Notes: a model not told the origin generated them from the sequence alone. Counted from the stretch's first letter, positions 21,893 through 34,975 are shown. The stretch is 64,000 nt of DNA from Rana temporaria (GCF_905171775.1 NC_053491.1:306143841-306207840); one strand, 5' to 3'. Numbers and translations: made by a program.

Positions 21893-23495
21893 TTTTTTTT
21901 TTTTTTCTGTGTGGCTTGGCTCCCTCCCCCCTCCCCCCTGCCCCCCTAGTTTTGAGGGGAGAGGAGGGAAGGGTTTGGTTTTTCCTCTCTCCTGATTTTT
22001 TTTCGCCCGACCCCTTCACTGAATTGCACATATTCACAAATGGATACAGGATATAGGCAATAAGAAGAGAAACTTAAGAAATTTAAGGAAATTGAGACAC
22101 GAGACACAAATTGCACAGGATTAAGAGGAGGATGGAGGAATCTTTTTTTTTTTTTTTTTGGGGGGGGGGGTATTTGGGGATGAGTGGAGGGGGGGGGGGT
22201 TTTCTCTCGCCCCCTTGTTTAAATATAAATATAAATATATATACAGTTATTTTTCGTTAAGGAGCTCCAGAAATATGGAGTAGGGGGGGGAAGAAGAAAG
22301 GGGAAATTTTTTTTTTTTTTTTTTCTTCCCTTTTCTTTTTCTTCTTTTTTTTATTTTTTTGGTTGATGTGTGTATTATGTAACAGAATCACTATTTCACT
22401 ATTTCACAGATTCACAGAGTTCACAGATAACACTGGATTTTGTATCTGCTAAAATTTAAAAGTAGATAAAGCAGCCAGGGAAAAAGAGAAATAATGAAAG
22501 AGGAGGTTTGGAAATAAGGCAGGCTCATTTAGGTAACTAAGCAGATACCTTAAAAAAAATTTTTTTGAGTGTTTTTGTTTCACAGACTCACAGATTTATA
22601 GAAATCACAGATATTACTGGACCGTATCTGTATTTGGACTATATTTGAGCTGTATCTGCTAAGGTTAAATAACGTAGATAAGAAAGATAGGAAATGAGCA
22701 GAAGGGTGAAATGTGAAGTAAATTCATATATGCAGACACGTATACACTTTGATATAAATATTTAGCACAATAAGGGGCACGGGGGGAAAGGGGTGTGTGG
22801 GGGGTTGGGGGTGGAGGGGGGGAGGAGCACCACGGAGGAATTAGGGGTCTTATCTTCTTTTCGGGCCTCATAGGTGATATGAGGCTGGGAAAGGGGGAAT
22901 CAAAGGGGGACCGAAATAAATGATTTAGCTCCCCTATTTTTTTTTTTTCTCTCTCTCTCTTCCCCCCCTTTTTCTCTTGGGGTTTTTCCCCCCTCTGTTA
23001 GAGATGATGAGGTTATTTCTATAAAGATAGAGGTTTACTGAGTGTGCGTTTAACCTGTTTCCTGGTTCTCTGGTGGGGGGTTGAGATAAGTAAGAGGAAT
23101 GAGAGAAGCAGTAGAAAAAAAAAAACTAGGAAGGGAAGCATAGAATAACGGAGGGGGGATGAGGAGAAGGGGGGGAAGAGACGTAAGAGAGTAGGAGACA
23201 GGGGGATTGAGAGGAGGAGAAGATGGGGAAGTGGGATGGGAAGAAGGTCGGGGGAGGAGTGGAGTGGAGTGGAGTGGGGCTGGATGGAGCTACTTGACCG
23301 CTCCGTTATTCCCCCCAGAGTAGGTATACACCCACGGTGACTACTGGAGAAGGATCCAGTCTTGGGTGGTATTTTTCCTTAGGGCTAGAGAAGAGGGATT
23401 GGGGTTGATTTAAGGGAGGGAGGGGGGTAGGTTAGGGGTTTTTTTTTTTTTTTTTTTTTTTACTCTCTCTCTCTCTCCTCTCTCTGACTTTCGAG
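21893..23495 (+). mobile_element. L1-A: non-coding region upstream of ORF2
   Basis: Low-complexity sequence with long T-, G- and A-runs, and no ORF1 motif. L1-E has a similar spacer of about 1.5 kb, rich in homopolymers, between ORF1 and ORF2, so I read this as the ORF1-ORF2 spacer of L1-A. ORF1 and the 5' UTR would lie in or beyond the gap. The true element start is unknown. Confidence 0.5.
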
Positions 23496-26400
23496 ATGGG
23501 GACTATAAAAGTAACTTCACTGAATGCTAGAGGACTGAATATTCCAGAAAAACGAAAAATGCTTTTGAAAGACTTAAGGAATTGGGGGACGGATGTGGCC
23601 TTTGTACAGGAGACTCATTTCAGGGGAGGGAGCCTGCCATTTCTCCAGAATAGATTTTTTCCATGCGTGTATCACGCAATGAACCAGGAGGCGAAAACAA
23701 AGGGAGTATCAATCTTGATTTCAAATCGAGTCGCTTGGACTTTACAAGATAAACGCCTGGACTCTAGTGGCAGGTTCCTTTTCCTGAAAGGTAGCATAGG
23801 AGGGGTTAAGGTGACTCTGGCTTCGTTGTATGCACCAAATACGAAACAAGACATATTTATTAAAAAAGCTCTTACAGAATTGGATGAATTTTCAGAGGGT
23901 AAATTAATTTTGGGAGGGGATTTCAACATCACGCTGGACCCAGGAATAGATGCATCTTCAGGGACCTCATCGGTGCCAGGGAGTATCAGAAGGGGGATAA
24001 TAAAGAAACTACACGAGGTACAATTAGTGGATGTATGGAGGATCCTACATGTAGATGAAAAGGACTACACTTTTTTTTCTAATCCACATCAAGTATACAC
24101 TCGGGTAGATATGTTTCTTATCCCTCATTATCTGATTACCTCAGTAACGGAGACAACTATTGGGAACATAACATGGTCAGACCATGCACCGATTAGCCTA
24201 GGCCTCTCCCTCTCGGCTGATGTATTTGCTCAAGATAGAACATGGCGATTAAACGAGAGTTTGTTGCAAAATTCAGAAGTAAGAGAGGATGTCGCTAGGG
24301 AGATTGTGGCATACTTTCAGGTCAATGATACGCCAGGGAGTAACCCTAGTATGGTGTGGGAAGCTCATAAAACAGTAATCAGGGGAATTCTGATAAAACA
24401 TGGATCGTACTTAAAAAAAAAAACGAGAAAAACAGATTGGGGAGATATTAGAGGAAATCCAGGAATTAGAACTTCAACACAAAAAAAAACAATCACCCGA
24501 GGTGGGGAGAGAGCTAGGACAATTAAGGAGGCAGATCTCAGAGATCATGCGGTTTAAAGCCAAAGCGATCATACAAAGAGGAAAGAAGGTCAATTATGAG
24601 TTAGGCGATAAATGCAGTAAATTATTGGCAGGGAAACTCAAGGAAAAGAGCAGGTCGATATATGTTCCGCAGATTAAAGGGAAAGAGGGACAGCTTATAA
24701 AAAAACCTAGAGAGATAGCCCAAACATTTGGGGAATTTTACTCGGGGTTATATAATTTACCATCAGAAGCAGATACAAAGTTGGAGACGGAGGAGTATCT
24801 TTCCGCGGCAGGATTAACTAGAGTGCCATCACCGGTTCGGAAGAAATTAGAGAGTCCTATAACTACTGAAGAAGTAGAGGAAAATTTAAAGAAAGTTAAA
24901 GTGGGGAAATCTCCAGGTCCCGATGGATTTTCGGTAAGTTATTACAGGGAATTTTCCAGAATACTAAACGAGCAGATGACAAAAATTTTTAATGCAGTGG
25001 GGGGGAACGGCGGTTTTTCCCCCAGAGGCACTGTTGGCCCATATTACGGTGATCCCTAAAGAGGGGAAGGATCCGGCAGAGTGTAGTAGTTATAGGCCTA
25101 TATCACTGTTAAACGCTGATCTAAAACTCTTCTCTAAAATAATAGCGTCTAGACTGCAACCATTGATAGCACATTTAGTGGACATGGACCAGGTGGGTTT
25201 TGTGCCTGGGAGGGAAGCAAAAGACAATACGATTAAAATCCTTAATCTGGTGCATTATGTTGGAAAAAAAAAATTCCCTGTGTATTTTTGAACACTGACG
25301 CAGAAAAAGCGTTTGACAGAGTGAGTTGGCGTTTTTTGGAGCAAGTGCTGAGACAAGTGGGCTTGGGGGAGCGGATGGTCAGATGGATCATGAGTATGTA
25401 CACAAGCCCACGTGCCTCAGTAAGGGTTAATGGAGTAATATCACCCCCTTTTGGAATTACGAACGGAACAAGACAGGGATGCCCCCTATCGCCCCTGTTG
25501 TTCGCTCTTACATTAGAGCCCCTGTTAAATAGAATTCGACAAAATGCGAATATCCAGGGAATCCAGATGGGAGATCAGGTACATAAAGTAGCTGCATACG
25601 CGGACGACCTGCTCTTTTCAGTGACCAACCCTCATGTATCACTCCCCAATCTGGTAAGAGAAATAGAGAAATATGGGAGGATATCGAACCTGAAAATAAA
25701 TAAAACAAAATCTGAGGCAATGAAGGTGGCAATCCCAGAACCTATAGGCGACATAATAAAACAGAATTTTAAATTTAAATGGGGGAAGGTATTAAAATAT
25801 TTAGGTACATATATATCATCAGAGATCAAAAATAGATATGCATTGAATTTTCCCCCACTGTACAATGCAATACGAATTCTGCTAGACAAATGGAGAAATG
25901 GAATGCATTCGTGGTTCGGGAGAGGAAGTATAGTTAAAATGTGCATTTTGCCTAAGGTTTTGTATTTATTTCAGGCACTGCCAATCTCTATACCAATGAC
26001 CTTTCTTAGACAGGTGAATACCCTGTTTATGAAATTTATTTGGGCAGGGAAAAAAGCCAGAATTAAAAGAGATCTGTTGAGAATGCCTAAAAGTGTAGGA
26101 GGGATGGCAGTCCCAAATATAATAAAATATTATAGAGCAACACATTTGACCAGGTTGGTAGACTGGTGTAGACACGGGGAGTGTAAACGTTGGGTAAGTA
26201 TAGAGCAATACATAAGTCAGATACCTTTGTGTAGAGCACCTTGGTGCTACGCGGCTCTTCCTAGACAACTTAAGAGACACCCTATAATAGGCCCTACACT
26301 GTTAATCTCAGCAAAAGTATGTGGAGATAAGAAATATACACCAAGTAAATCACCACTGTTACCCATAATTGGTAATCCTAATTTTATCCCAGGGATGGAG

Positions 26401-27288
26401 AAGGATATAGTTGAAAAGTTTAAAGGAAAGAACCTCCGACAGGTCTCGGATTTTTTAAAGCCAGATGCCTGGCCATCGATCGGAGATCTGACGGAGGCTG
26501 GAGGTTTATTTGAACTCTCAACGTGGCAGGCGCTTCAAGTAAGTCATTTTGTAAGATCTCTGGGCTCGGTAACTGAATTTCAAAGGCAGCTGACAACAAT
26601 GGAAATTTATTGTAATGGGGTGGAACCAATATCAAGAGTTTTATCTAAAATGTATGGGTTTTTGAACATGCCACCGGAAGAATTTGTGATGCCGGGAATG
26701 CGGAAATGGGAGAGGGACTTGGGGAGAACCTTCACCCCAAGTCAGCATAAACAAATAATTTACCTAGCATTCAATTCTTCGGTATGTTCAAAGACACAAG
26801 AAGCTAACTATAAACTCCTTATACAATGGTATTACACCCCAGAAAGATTACATCAATTTGATGAAGAAGCAGATGAAAGGTGCTGGAGGTGTGGTAGAGA
26901 ACAAGGAACGTTGATTCATATTTTCTGGTCCTGCCAAAAAATCAGACAGTACTGGGAGGGGGTGAGAAGAATTTTACAAAAATTTGAGGAAGAGTTGATC
27001 CCAGATGATCCTGCATTTTTTCTGCTACATAGCTCACAGATACCGGTGCAGAAGTACAGGAGGTCGGTAGTGCCTCATATGGTTAATGCAGCAAGGGCAG
27101 GAATAACGTTGAGGTGGAGGGATTCGTGCCCCCCCTCTATTGCAGGTTGGCTTAAAAGGATTCAAGAGATTGGTGCAATGGAAGATTTGGTGCATTCAGC
27201 GCAGAATAGGAGGACACAGTATGAAGAAGCATGGTCAGGATGGAATGTATTTATAAGATCGGAGGAAGGGAAGAAGTTATTAGAGTAA
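23496..27288 (+). pseudogene. L1-A ORF2: endonuclease-reverse transcriptase (three frameshifts)
   Basis: A LINE ORF2 of L1/Tx1 type, about 1260 codons in three frames. The N-terminal APE endonuclease shows LNARGLN, QETHF (near 23610), GGDFN (near 23915) and SDHAP (near 24180). RT shows SSYRPISLLN, DAEKAFDRVSW, TRQGCPLSPLLF and an intact Y-A-D-D box at 25597-25608. The C terminus has CWRCG followed by HIFWSC (26881-26935), the LINE CCHC-type knuckle. Frame breaks fall at an A-run near 24412-24423, a G-run at about 25000-25006, and an A10 run at about 25264-25273. Each is a one-base length change in a homopolymer. It acts in target-primed reverse transcription in the nucleus. The upstream gap prevents saying whether ORF1 survives. 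Confidence 0.92.
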
Positions 27289-27377
27289 AGGCAGGGGAGA
27301 GGAGAAGGAATTTGAAAGAATGAATCCTACGTCTCGAGAGAGGAGAGAGGGAGGGAGGGGGGGGGGTTTTTTATAGG

Positions 27378-27408
<31 letters not shown>

Positions 27409-27582
27409 GGGGGGGGGGGGGTAGGAGGTTGGTTGTTTGGGGGGTATTAAACAAGAGTGGTAATAGGAACGATGACTGTTAAAGAAAAAACTGAAGGAGA
27501 ATGTATTGAAGTTGTAATTACATTTTGTCAGTTGTAGTATTTGTGATTATTTGTTGGAAAAAAATATAAATAAAAGATAAGT
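27289..27582 (+). mobile_element. L1-A 3' UTR and tail
   Basis: The 3' untranslated part of L1-A after the ORF2 stop. It contains G-runs, a T-run of about 30 and ends in the A-rich tail 'aaatataaataaaagataag', which includes an AATAAA signal. L1-B follows at 27598 after the duplicated sequence aagaaagagaaggga. Confidence 0.7.
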
Positions 27583-27597
27583 AAGAAAGAGAAGGGA

Positions 27598-29531
27598 ATA
27601 CTGGAACCCCCCTCCAGTGGGTAAGTGAATTTACATATCTAGGCATTCGGATTAGTAACACCTCACAGGAATACATAGAGGGGAATGTACGGCCCCTCCT
27701 CTCTCATCTCACTGACAAATGCACGACCTGGCGCACCCTCCCACTAACTCCAGTTGGCAGGGTGAACCTGCTTAAAATGGTGTTCCTCCCTAAGTTCCTA
27801 TATTTCTTCCGCAACACCCCTTCCCACATCCCCAGAACTTTCTTCAGGCGACTGGAGGGGGTGCTGACGTCTTTCATTTGGGCCGGAAGGCCACCCAGAG
27901 TTGCAAGACAGATACTGTATCTCCCCCTATCGGGGGGGGGGATTGGCCCTCCCAAATTTTTTGCTGTATTACTGGGCGGCTGTCCTAGTTACAGTGCGCT
28001 GGTGGTTCTCCCAGCCCAGACAGAACCCGGCGGTGAGGCTGGAAGCTGCTATACTGGGATCATATGCAGCGTTGTCTAATCTGGTGTACAGGGGTCCCGG
28101 CGCCCCCCATCCTCTGACGGCGTCCATGAAGACGACTGTTAGGGTGTGGCGGGCGGCCAGAGCTATTTATGCTAAACCGAATTGTATCTCCCCACACACC
28201 CCGCTGTGGGGTAACCCCACCCTGCCTCATCTCTGTGATCTGCCCGAACCCTCACAGTGGGCCAGACGCGGGATCACCACCCTTAGACACGTCATAGCAG
28301 ATGGTAGGATCAAGCCCTTTCAGGACCTGAGACGACAGTACTCCCTCCCTGGCTCCCTCGAGTTTAAATACTTTCAGCTGAGACATGCGATGAGGGCCCA
28401 ATTCCCGGACGCACTGACCCTGGAACCTGACTCAATTGAGCGACTGTTGACATCGAGCGCAATGGGGAAGCCCCTTTCCACTCTCTACATGTACCTTACG
28501 GTGGCCCACGATGTTAAACTCACCCGGTTAATGGATAAATGGAGGGGGGACATTCCAGCTTTGGGGGAGGACGAATGGGAGGAATGCGTCTCCACATACA
28601 TCCCATCCATGATAGCAGCTAAGGACAGGTTCCTCCAGCTCAAGTTCCTACATAGGGCCTACTTCACCCCTCATAGAATGGCCAACATATACCCGCATCT
28701 TGATCCGAACTGTCCCAGGTGTGGGGTCGAGGTGGGGACATTCTGGCACATGGTGTGGGACTGCCCGAAGCTTCGGCCGTATTGGGCGGGGGTAGCAGAG
28801 AGGCTTAGCGACATAGGAGGGACCAGAGTGCCGTTGGACCCCTTGGTGCTCCTTCTGAGTCATTTGGGTGAGGTCGAGGGAGACAGGTACACTAAGCTAT
28901 GTATCACGTTCTCACTGTTCTATGCTAGGAGGGAGATATTGCTACGGTGGAAGTCGGTAGGACCTCCCACCCTTGGATCCTGGAGGAAGGCGGTGGACTC
29001 GGCTTTGCCCCTTTACAAACTTACGTATGAGAGTAGGCAGTGCCCTGCTAAGTACGATAAGGTCTGGTCGGCCTGGGTGGATGCGCCGGGATGGGGGGCC
29101 GGGGGGGTGGGGGACTAAGATGGATTCCCCCCCCGCCCGGATTGGGGGCCTTTGCCCCCCCTTCTCTCTCGGGGCGCTGCCCACTTTGATCGGCTGCTGG
29201 GGTCCTCACACGGTCTGGGGGTAATCTAGGGACTTGGTGCGGGGGCGACGGTCTTCTGCCCGTGTGTACTCCAAGGAATACTCCGGTTGGTCTGCGACTG
29301 GTGGCTTACGGTCGGGGGGGACTGGGGAGGGAGGGCTATGGACTAGCATCTCGTTGCTTATTATACTTGTATTATTTTCCCTTTTTCCTCTCTGGATTGC
29401 CTTTGTTTATGATCTGCAAATGCTGAAATCACTTGCTTCTGACTGTCATTGTTTCTATGCAAATCTGATTGTTGAATAATGCATATCTTGTAATGCTGTT
29501 TTGTTAATAAAAACCTCTTTCTGTTAAAAAA
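27598..29531 (+). pseudogene. L1-B: 5'-truncated LINE ORF2 C-terminal part with 3' UTR
   Basis: Starts in the RT C-terminal region (FTYLGIRIS near 27628) and runs to a stop near 29118. One frameshift falls in the G-run at about 27930. The C-terminal knuckle CPRCG...WHMVWDC lies near 28712-28765. A 3' UTR follows with AATAAA at 29506-29511 and a short A-tail. The 15-bp duplication aagaaagagaaggga flanks it at 27583-27597 and 29532-29546. The 5' truncation and duplication are the hallmark of target-primed reverse transcription. It is a different L1 subfamily from L1-A, with GC-richer codons. Confidence 0.92.
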
Positions 29532-32500
29532 AAGAAAGAGAAGGGAGGAGGGGGGGGGAGAAAGAAAGAGAAGGGAGGAGGGGGGGGGGGAGAAAGAAAG
29601 AGAAGGGAGGAGGGGGGGGGGGGAGAAAGAAAGAGAAGGGAGGAGGGGGGGGGGAGAAAGAAAGAGAAGGGAGGAGGGGGGGGGGGAGAAAGAAAGAGAA
29701 GGGAGGAGGGGGGGGGGGGAGAAAGAAAGAGAAGGGAGGAGGGGGGGGGGGAGAAAGAAAGAGAAGGGAGGAGGGGGGGGGGGGAGAAAGAAAGAGAAGG
29801 GAGGAGGGGGGGGGGGGAGAAAGAAAGAGAAGGGAGGAGGGGGGGGGAGAAAGAAAGAGAAGGGAGGAGGGGGGGGGAGAGAAAGAAAGAGAAGGGAGGA
29901 GGGGGGGGGGGAGAAAGAAAGAGAAGGGAGGAGGGGGGGGGAGAAAGAAAGAAGGGAGGAGGGGGGGGGGGGAGAAAGAAAGAGAAGGGAGGAGGGGGGG
30001 GGGAGAAAGAAAGGGAAGGGAGGAGGGGGGAGAGAAAGAGAAGGGAGGAGGGGGGAAAGAAAGAGAAGGGAGGAGGGGGGAAAGAAGGAGGAGGGGGGAA
30101 GAAGAGGAAGAAGAAGGGAGGAGGGGGGGGGAGAGAAAGAGAAGGGAGGAGGGGGGGAGAGAAAGAGAAGGGAGGAGGGGGGGAGAGAAAGAGAAGGGAG
30201 GAGGGGGGGAGAGAAAGAGAAGGGAGGAGGGGGGGAGAGAAAGAGAAGGGAGGAGGGGGGGAGAGAAAGAGAAGGGAGGAGGGGGGGAGAGAAAGAGAAG
30301 GGAGGAGGGGGGGAGAGAAAGAGAAGGGAGGAGGGGGGAAAGAAAGAGAAGGGAAAGAAAGAAGGGAGGAGGGGGGGAGAGAAAGAGAAGGGAGGAGGGG
30401 GGAAAAGAAAGAGAGGGAAAGAAAGAAGGGAGGAGGGGGGAAAGAAAGAGAGGGAAAGAAAGAAGGGAGGAGGGGGGAAAAGAAAGAGAGGGAAAGAAAG
30501 AAGGGAGGAGGGGGGGGGAGAGAAAGAGAAGGGAGGAGGGGGGGGAGAAAGAAAGAGAAGGGAGGAGGGGGGGGGAGAAAGAAAGAGAAGGGAGGAGGGG
30601 GGAGAGAAAGAGAAGGGAGGAGGGGGGAGAGAAAGAGAAGGGAGGAGGGGGGAAAGAAAGAGAAGGGAGGAGGGGGGAAAGAAAGAGAAGGGAGGAGGGG
30701 GGAAAAGAAAGAGGGAAAGAAAGAAGGGAGGAGGGGGGGGGGGGGAGAGAAAGAGAAGGGAGGAGGGGGGGAGAGAAAGAGAAGGGAGGAGGGGGGGAGA
30801 GAAAGAGAAGGGAGGAGGGGGGGAGAGAAAGAGAAGGGAGGAGGGGGGGAGAGAAAGAGAAGGGAGGAGGGGGGGAGAGAAAGAGAAGGGAGGAGGGGGG
30901 AAAGAAAGAGAAGGGAGGAGGGGGGGAAAGAAAGAGAGGGAAAGAAAGAAAGAAGGGAGGAGGGGGGGGAGAGAAAGAGAAGGGAGGAGGGGGGGAAAGA
31001 AAGGGAAGGGAGGAGGGGTGGGAGAAGAGAAGGAGAGGAAAGAAAGAGAAGGGAGGAGGGGGGGGGAGAAAGAAAGAGAAGGGAGGAGGGGGGGGGAGAA
31101 AGAAAGAGAAGGGAGGAGGGGGGGGGAGAAAGAAAGAGAAGGGAGGAGGGGGGGGGAGAAAGAAAGAGAAGGGAGGAGGGGGGGGGAGAAAGAAAGAGAA
31201 GGGAGGAGGGGGGGAAAGAAAGAGAGGGAAAGAAAGAAGGGAGGAGGGGGGGAGAGAAAGAGAAGGGAGGAGGGGGGAAAAGAAAGAGAGGGAAAGAAAG
31301 AAGGGAGGAGGGGGGAAAAGAAAGAGAGGGAAAGAAAGAAGGGAGGAGGGGGGAAAAGAAAGAGAGGGAAAGAAAGAAGGGAGGAGGGGGGGGGAGAGAA
31401 AGAGAAGGGAGGAGGGGGGGGGGGGAGAAAGAAAGAGAAGGGAGGAGGGGGGGGGAGAAAGAAAGAGAAGGGGGGGGGGGGGGGAGAAAGAAAGAGAAGG
31501 GAGGAGGAGAAAGAAAGAAGGGAGGAGGTGGGGGGGAGAAAGAAGGGAGGAGGGGGGGGGAAGAAGAAAGAGAAGGGAGGGGGGGGGAAAAGAAAGAGAG
31601 GGAAAGAAAGAAGGGAGGAGGGGGGAAAAGAAAGAGAGGGAAAGAAAGAAGGGAGGAGGGGGGAAAAGAAAGAGAGGGAAAGAAAGAAGGGAGGAGGGGG
31701 GGGAGAGAAAGAGAAGGGAGGAGGGGGGGGGGGGAGAAAGAAAGAGAAGGGAGGAGGGGGGAAAGAAAGAGAAGGGAAAGAAAGAAGGGAGGAGGGGGGG
31801 AGAGAAAGAGAAGGGAGGAGGGGGGAAAAGAAAGAGAGGGAAAGAAAGAAGGGAGGAGGGGGGAAAAGAAAGAGAGGGAAAGAAAGAAGGGAGGAGGGGG
31901 GGGGGGAGAGAAAGAGAAGGGAGGAGGGGGGGAGAAAGAAAGAGAAGGGAGGAGGGGGGGGGGAGAAAGAAAGAGAAGGGAGGAGGGGGGGAGAAAGAAA
32001 GAGAAGGGAGGAGGGGGGGGGAGAAAGAAAGAGAAGGGAGGAGGGGGGGGAGAGAAAGAAAGAGAAGGGAGGAGGGGGGGGGAGAGAAAGAGAAGGGAGG
32101 AGGGGGGGGAGAAAGAAAGAGAAGGGAGGAGCGGGGGGAGAAAGAAAGAGAAGGGAGGAGGGGGGGGGGAGAAAGAAAGAGAAGGGAGGAGGGGGGGGGA
32201 GAAAGAAAGAGAAGGGAGGAGGGGGGGGGAGAAAGAAAGAGAAGGGAGGAGGGGGGGGGAGAAAGAAAGAGAAGGGAGGAGGGGGGGGAGAAAGAAAGAG
32301 AAGGGAGGAGGGGGGGGAGAAAGAAAGAGAAGGGGGGGGGGGGGGGGAGAGAAAGAGAAGGGAGGAGGGGGGGGAGAAAGAAAGAGAAGGGAGGAGGGGG
32401 GGGGAGAAAGAAAGAGAAGGGAGGAGGGGGGGAGAGAAAGAGAAGGGAGGAGGGGGGGGGGGGAGAAAGAAAGAGAAGGGAGGAGGGGGGGGAGAGAAAG

Positions 32501-34975
32501 AGAAGGGAGGAGGGGGGGGAGAGAAAGAGAAGGGAGGAGGGGGGGGGGAGAAAGAAAGAGAAGGGAGGAGGGGGGGGGAGAAAGAAAGAGAAGGGAGGAG
32601 GGGGGGGGAGAAAGAAAGAGAAGGGAGGAGGGGGGGGGGGGAGAAAGAAAGAGAAGGGAGGAGGGGGGGGAGAAAGAAAGAGAAGGGAGGAGGGGGGGGA
32701 AGAAAGAGAAGGGAGGAGGGGGGGGGAGAAAGAAAGAGAAGGGAGGAGGGGGGGGAGAAAGAAAGAGAAGGGAGGAGGGGGGGGGGAGAAAGAAAGAGAA
32801 GGGAGGAGGGGGGGGAGAAAGAAAGAGAAGGGAGGAGGGGGGGGAAGAAAGAGAAGGGAGGAGGGGGGGGAAAGAAAGAGAAGGGAGGAGGGGGGGGAAA
32901 GAAAGAGAAGGGAGGAGGGGGGGAAAGAAAGAGAAGGGAGGAGGGGGGGAAAGAAAGAGAAGGGAGGAGGGGGGAGAAAGAAAGAGAAGGGAGGAGGGGG
33001 GGAAAGAAAGAGAAGGGAGGAGGGGGGGAAAGAAAGAGAAGGGAGGAGGGGGGGAAAGAAAGAGAAGGGAGGAGGGGGGGAAAGAAAGAGAAGGGAGGAG
33101 GGGGGGAGAGAAAGAAAGATAAGGGAGGAGGGGGGGAAAGAAAGAAAGAGAAGGGAGGAGGGGGGGGAGAAAGAAAGAGAAGGGAGGAGGGGGGGAGAAA
33201 GAAAGAGAAGGGAGGAGGAGGGGAAAGAAAGAGAGGGAAAGAAATAAAGAAGGGAGGAGGGGGGAGAGAAAGAGAAGGGAGGAGGGGGGGAAAGAAAGGG
33301 AAGGGAGGAGGGGTGGGAGAAAGAGAAGGGAGAAGGAAAGAAAGAGAAGGGAGGAGGGGGGGGGGAAAGAAAGAGAAGGGAGGAGGGGGGGAGAAAGAAA
33401 GAGAAGGGAGGAGGGGGGGGGGGGAAAGAAAGAGAAGGGAGGAGGGGGGGGAGAAAGAAAGAGAAGGGAGGAGGGGTGGGGGAAAGAAAGAGAAGGGAGG
33501 AGGGGGGGGAGAAAGAAAGAGAAGGGAGGAGGGGGGGGAGAAAGAAAGAGAAGGGAGGAGGGGGGGGAGAAAGAAAGAGAAGGGAGGAGGGGGGGAGAAA
33601 GAAAAAAGGGAGGAGGAGAGAAAAAGGGAGGAGGGGGGGGAGAGAAAGAGAAGGGAGGAGGGGGGGAAGAAAGAGAGGGGAGGGGGGGGGGGGGGAGAAA
33701 GAAAAAGGAGGGGGGGGGGGAGAAAGAAAGAGAAGGGAGGAGGGGGGGAGAAAGAAAAAAGGGAGGAGGGGGGGGGGAGAAAGAAAGAGAAGGGAGGAGG
33801 GGGGGGGGGAGAGAAAGAAAGAGAAGGGAGGGGGGGGGGAGAGAAAGAAAGAGAAGGGAGGAGGGGGGGAGAGAAAGAAAGAGAAGGGAGGAGGGGGGGG
33901 GGGGGAAAGAAAGAGAAGGGGGGGGGGGGGGGGGGGGAAAGAAAAGGGAGGAGGGGGGGAGAGAAAGAAAGAGAAGGGAGGAGGGGGGGAGAGAAAGAAA
34001 AAGAAAGAGAAGGGAGGGGGGGGGAGGAAAGGAAAAGAAAGAGAAGGGAGGAGGGAGGGGGAAAAAGAAAGAGAAGGGAGGAGGGGGGGAGGAAAGGAAA
34101 AGAAAGAGAAGGGAGGAGGGGGGGAGGAAAGGAAAAGAAAGAGAAGGGAGGAGGGGGGGAGGAAAGGAAAAGAAAGAGAAGGGAGGAGGGGGGGAGGAAA
34201 GGAAAAGAAAGAGAAGGGGGGGAGGAAAGGAAAAGAAAGAGAAGGGGGGGGAGGAAAGGAAAAGAAAGAGAAGGGGGGGAGGAAAGGAAAAGAAAGAGAA
34301 GGGAGGAGGGGGGGAGGAAAGGAAAAGAAAGAGAAGGGAGGAGGGGGGGAGGAAAGGAAAAGAAAGAGAAGGGAGGAGGGGGGGAGGAAAGGAAAAGAAA
34401 GAGAAGGGAGGAGGGGGGGGGGGAAAGGAAAAGAAAGAGAAGGGGGGGGAGGGAAGGAAAAGAAAGAGAAGGGAGGAGGGGGGGAGGGAAGGAAAAGAAA
34501 GAGAAGGGAGGAGGGGGGGAGGAAAGGAAAAGAAAGAGAAGGGAGGAGGGGGGGAGGAAAGGAAAAGAAAGAGAAGGGAGGAGGGGGGGGGGGAAGAAAA
34601 AGGAAGGGGGGGGAGGGAGGGAGGGAAAGAAAGAAAAGAAGGAAGGAAGGGGGGGAGGGAGGGAAAAAGAAAAGAAAGAAAGAAGAAAAGAAAGAAAAAG
34701 AAAAGAAAGAAAGAGAAAGAAAAGAAAGAAAAAGAAAAGAAAGAAAGAAAAAGAAAAGAAAGAAAAAGAAAAAGGAAGGGGGGGGGGGGAGGGAAAGAAA
34801 AAGGGGGCGAGGGAAAGAAAAAGAAGGGAGGAGGGGGAGGGAGAGAAAGAAAAAGAAGGGAGGAGGGAAAGAGAAGGGAGGGGGGGGGGGGGAGGAGAGA
34901 AAGAAGGGGGGGGGGAGAAAAAGGGAGGGGGGGGGGAAGGGATGGGGAGGGGGAAGAAAAGGGAAAAAAAAGGAA
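29532..34975. repeat. Giant polypurine satellite, about 5.4 kb
   Basis: The plus strand is almost entirely A and G. The unit is about 25-31 bp: 'agaaagaaagagaaggga' followed by 'ggagg' and a G-run of 5-12. Variants drop one 'gaaa' or insert 'agggaaagaaag'; from about 34020 the unit gains 'ggaaaggaaaag', and the array decays into short GA runs after 34600. C or T interruptions are very rare (for example near 31018, 31528, 32132, 33119, 33243 and 34807). Open frames of up to 1887 codons on both strands are stop-free low-complexity artefacts. The unit can form G-quadruplex and triplex DNA in principle. Confidence 0.97.
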
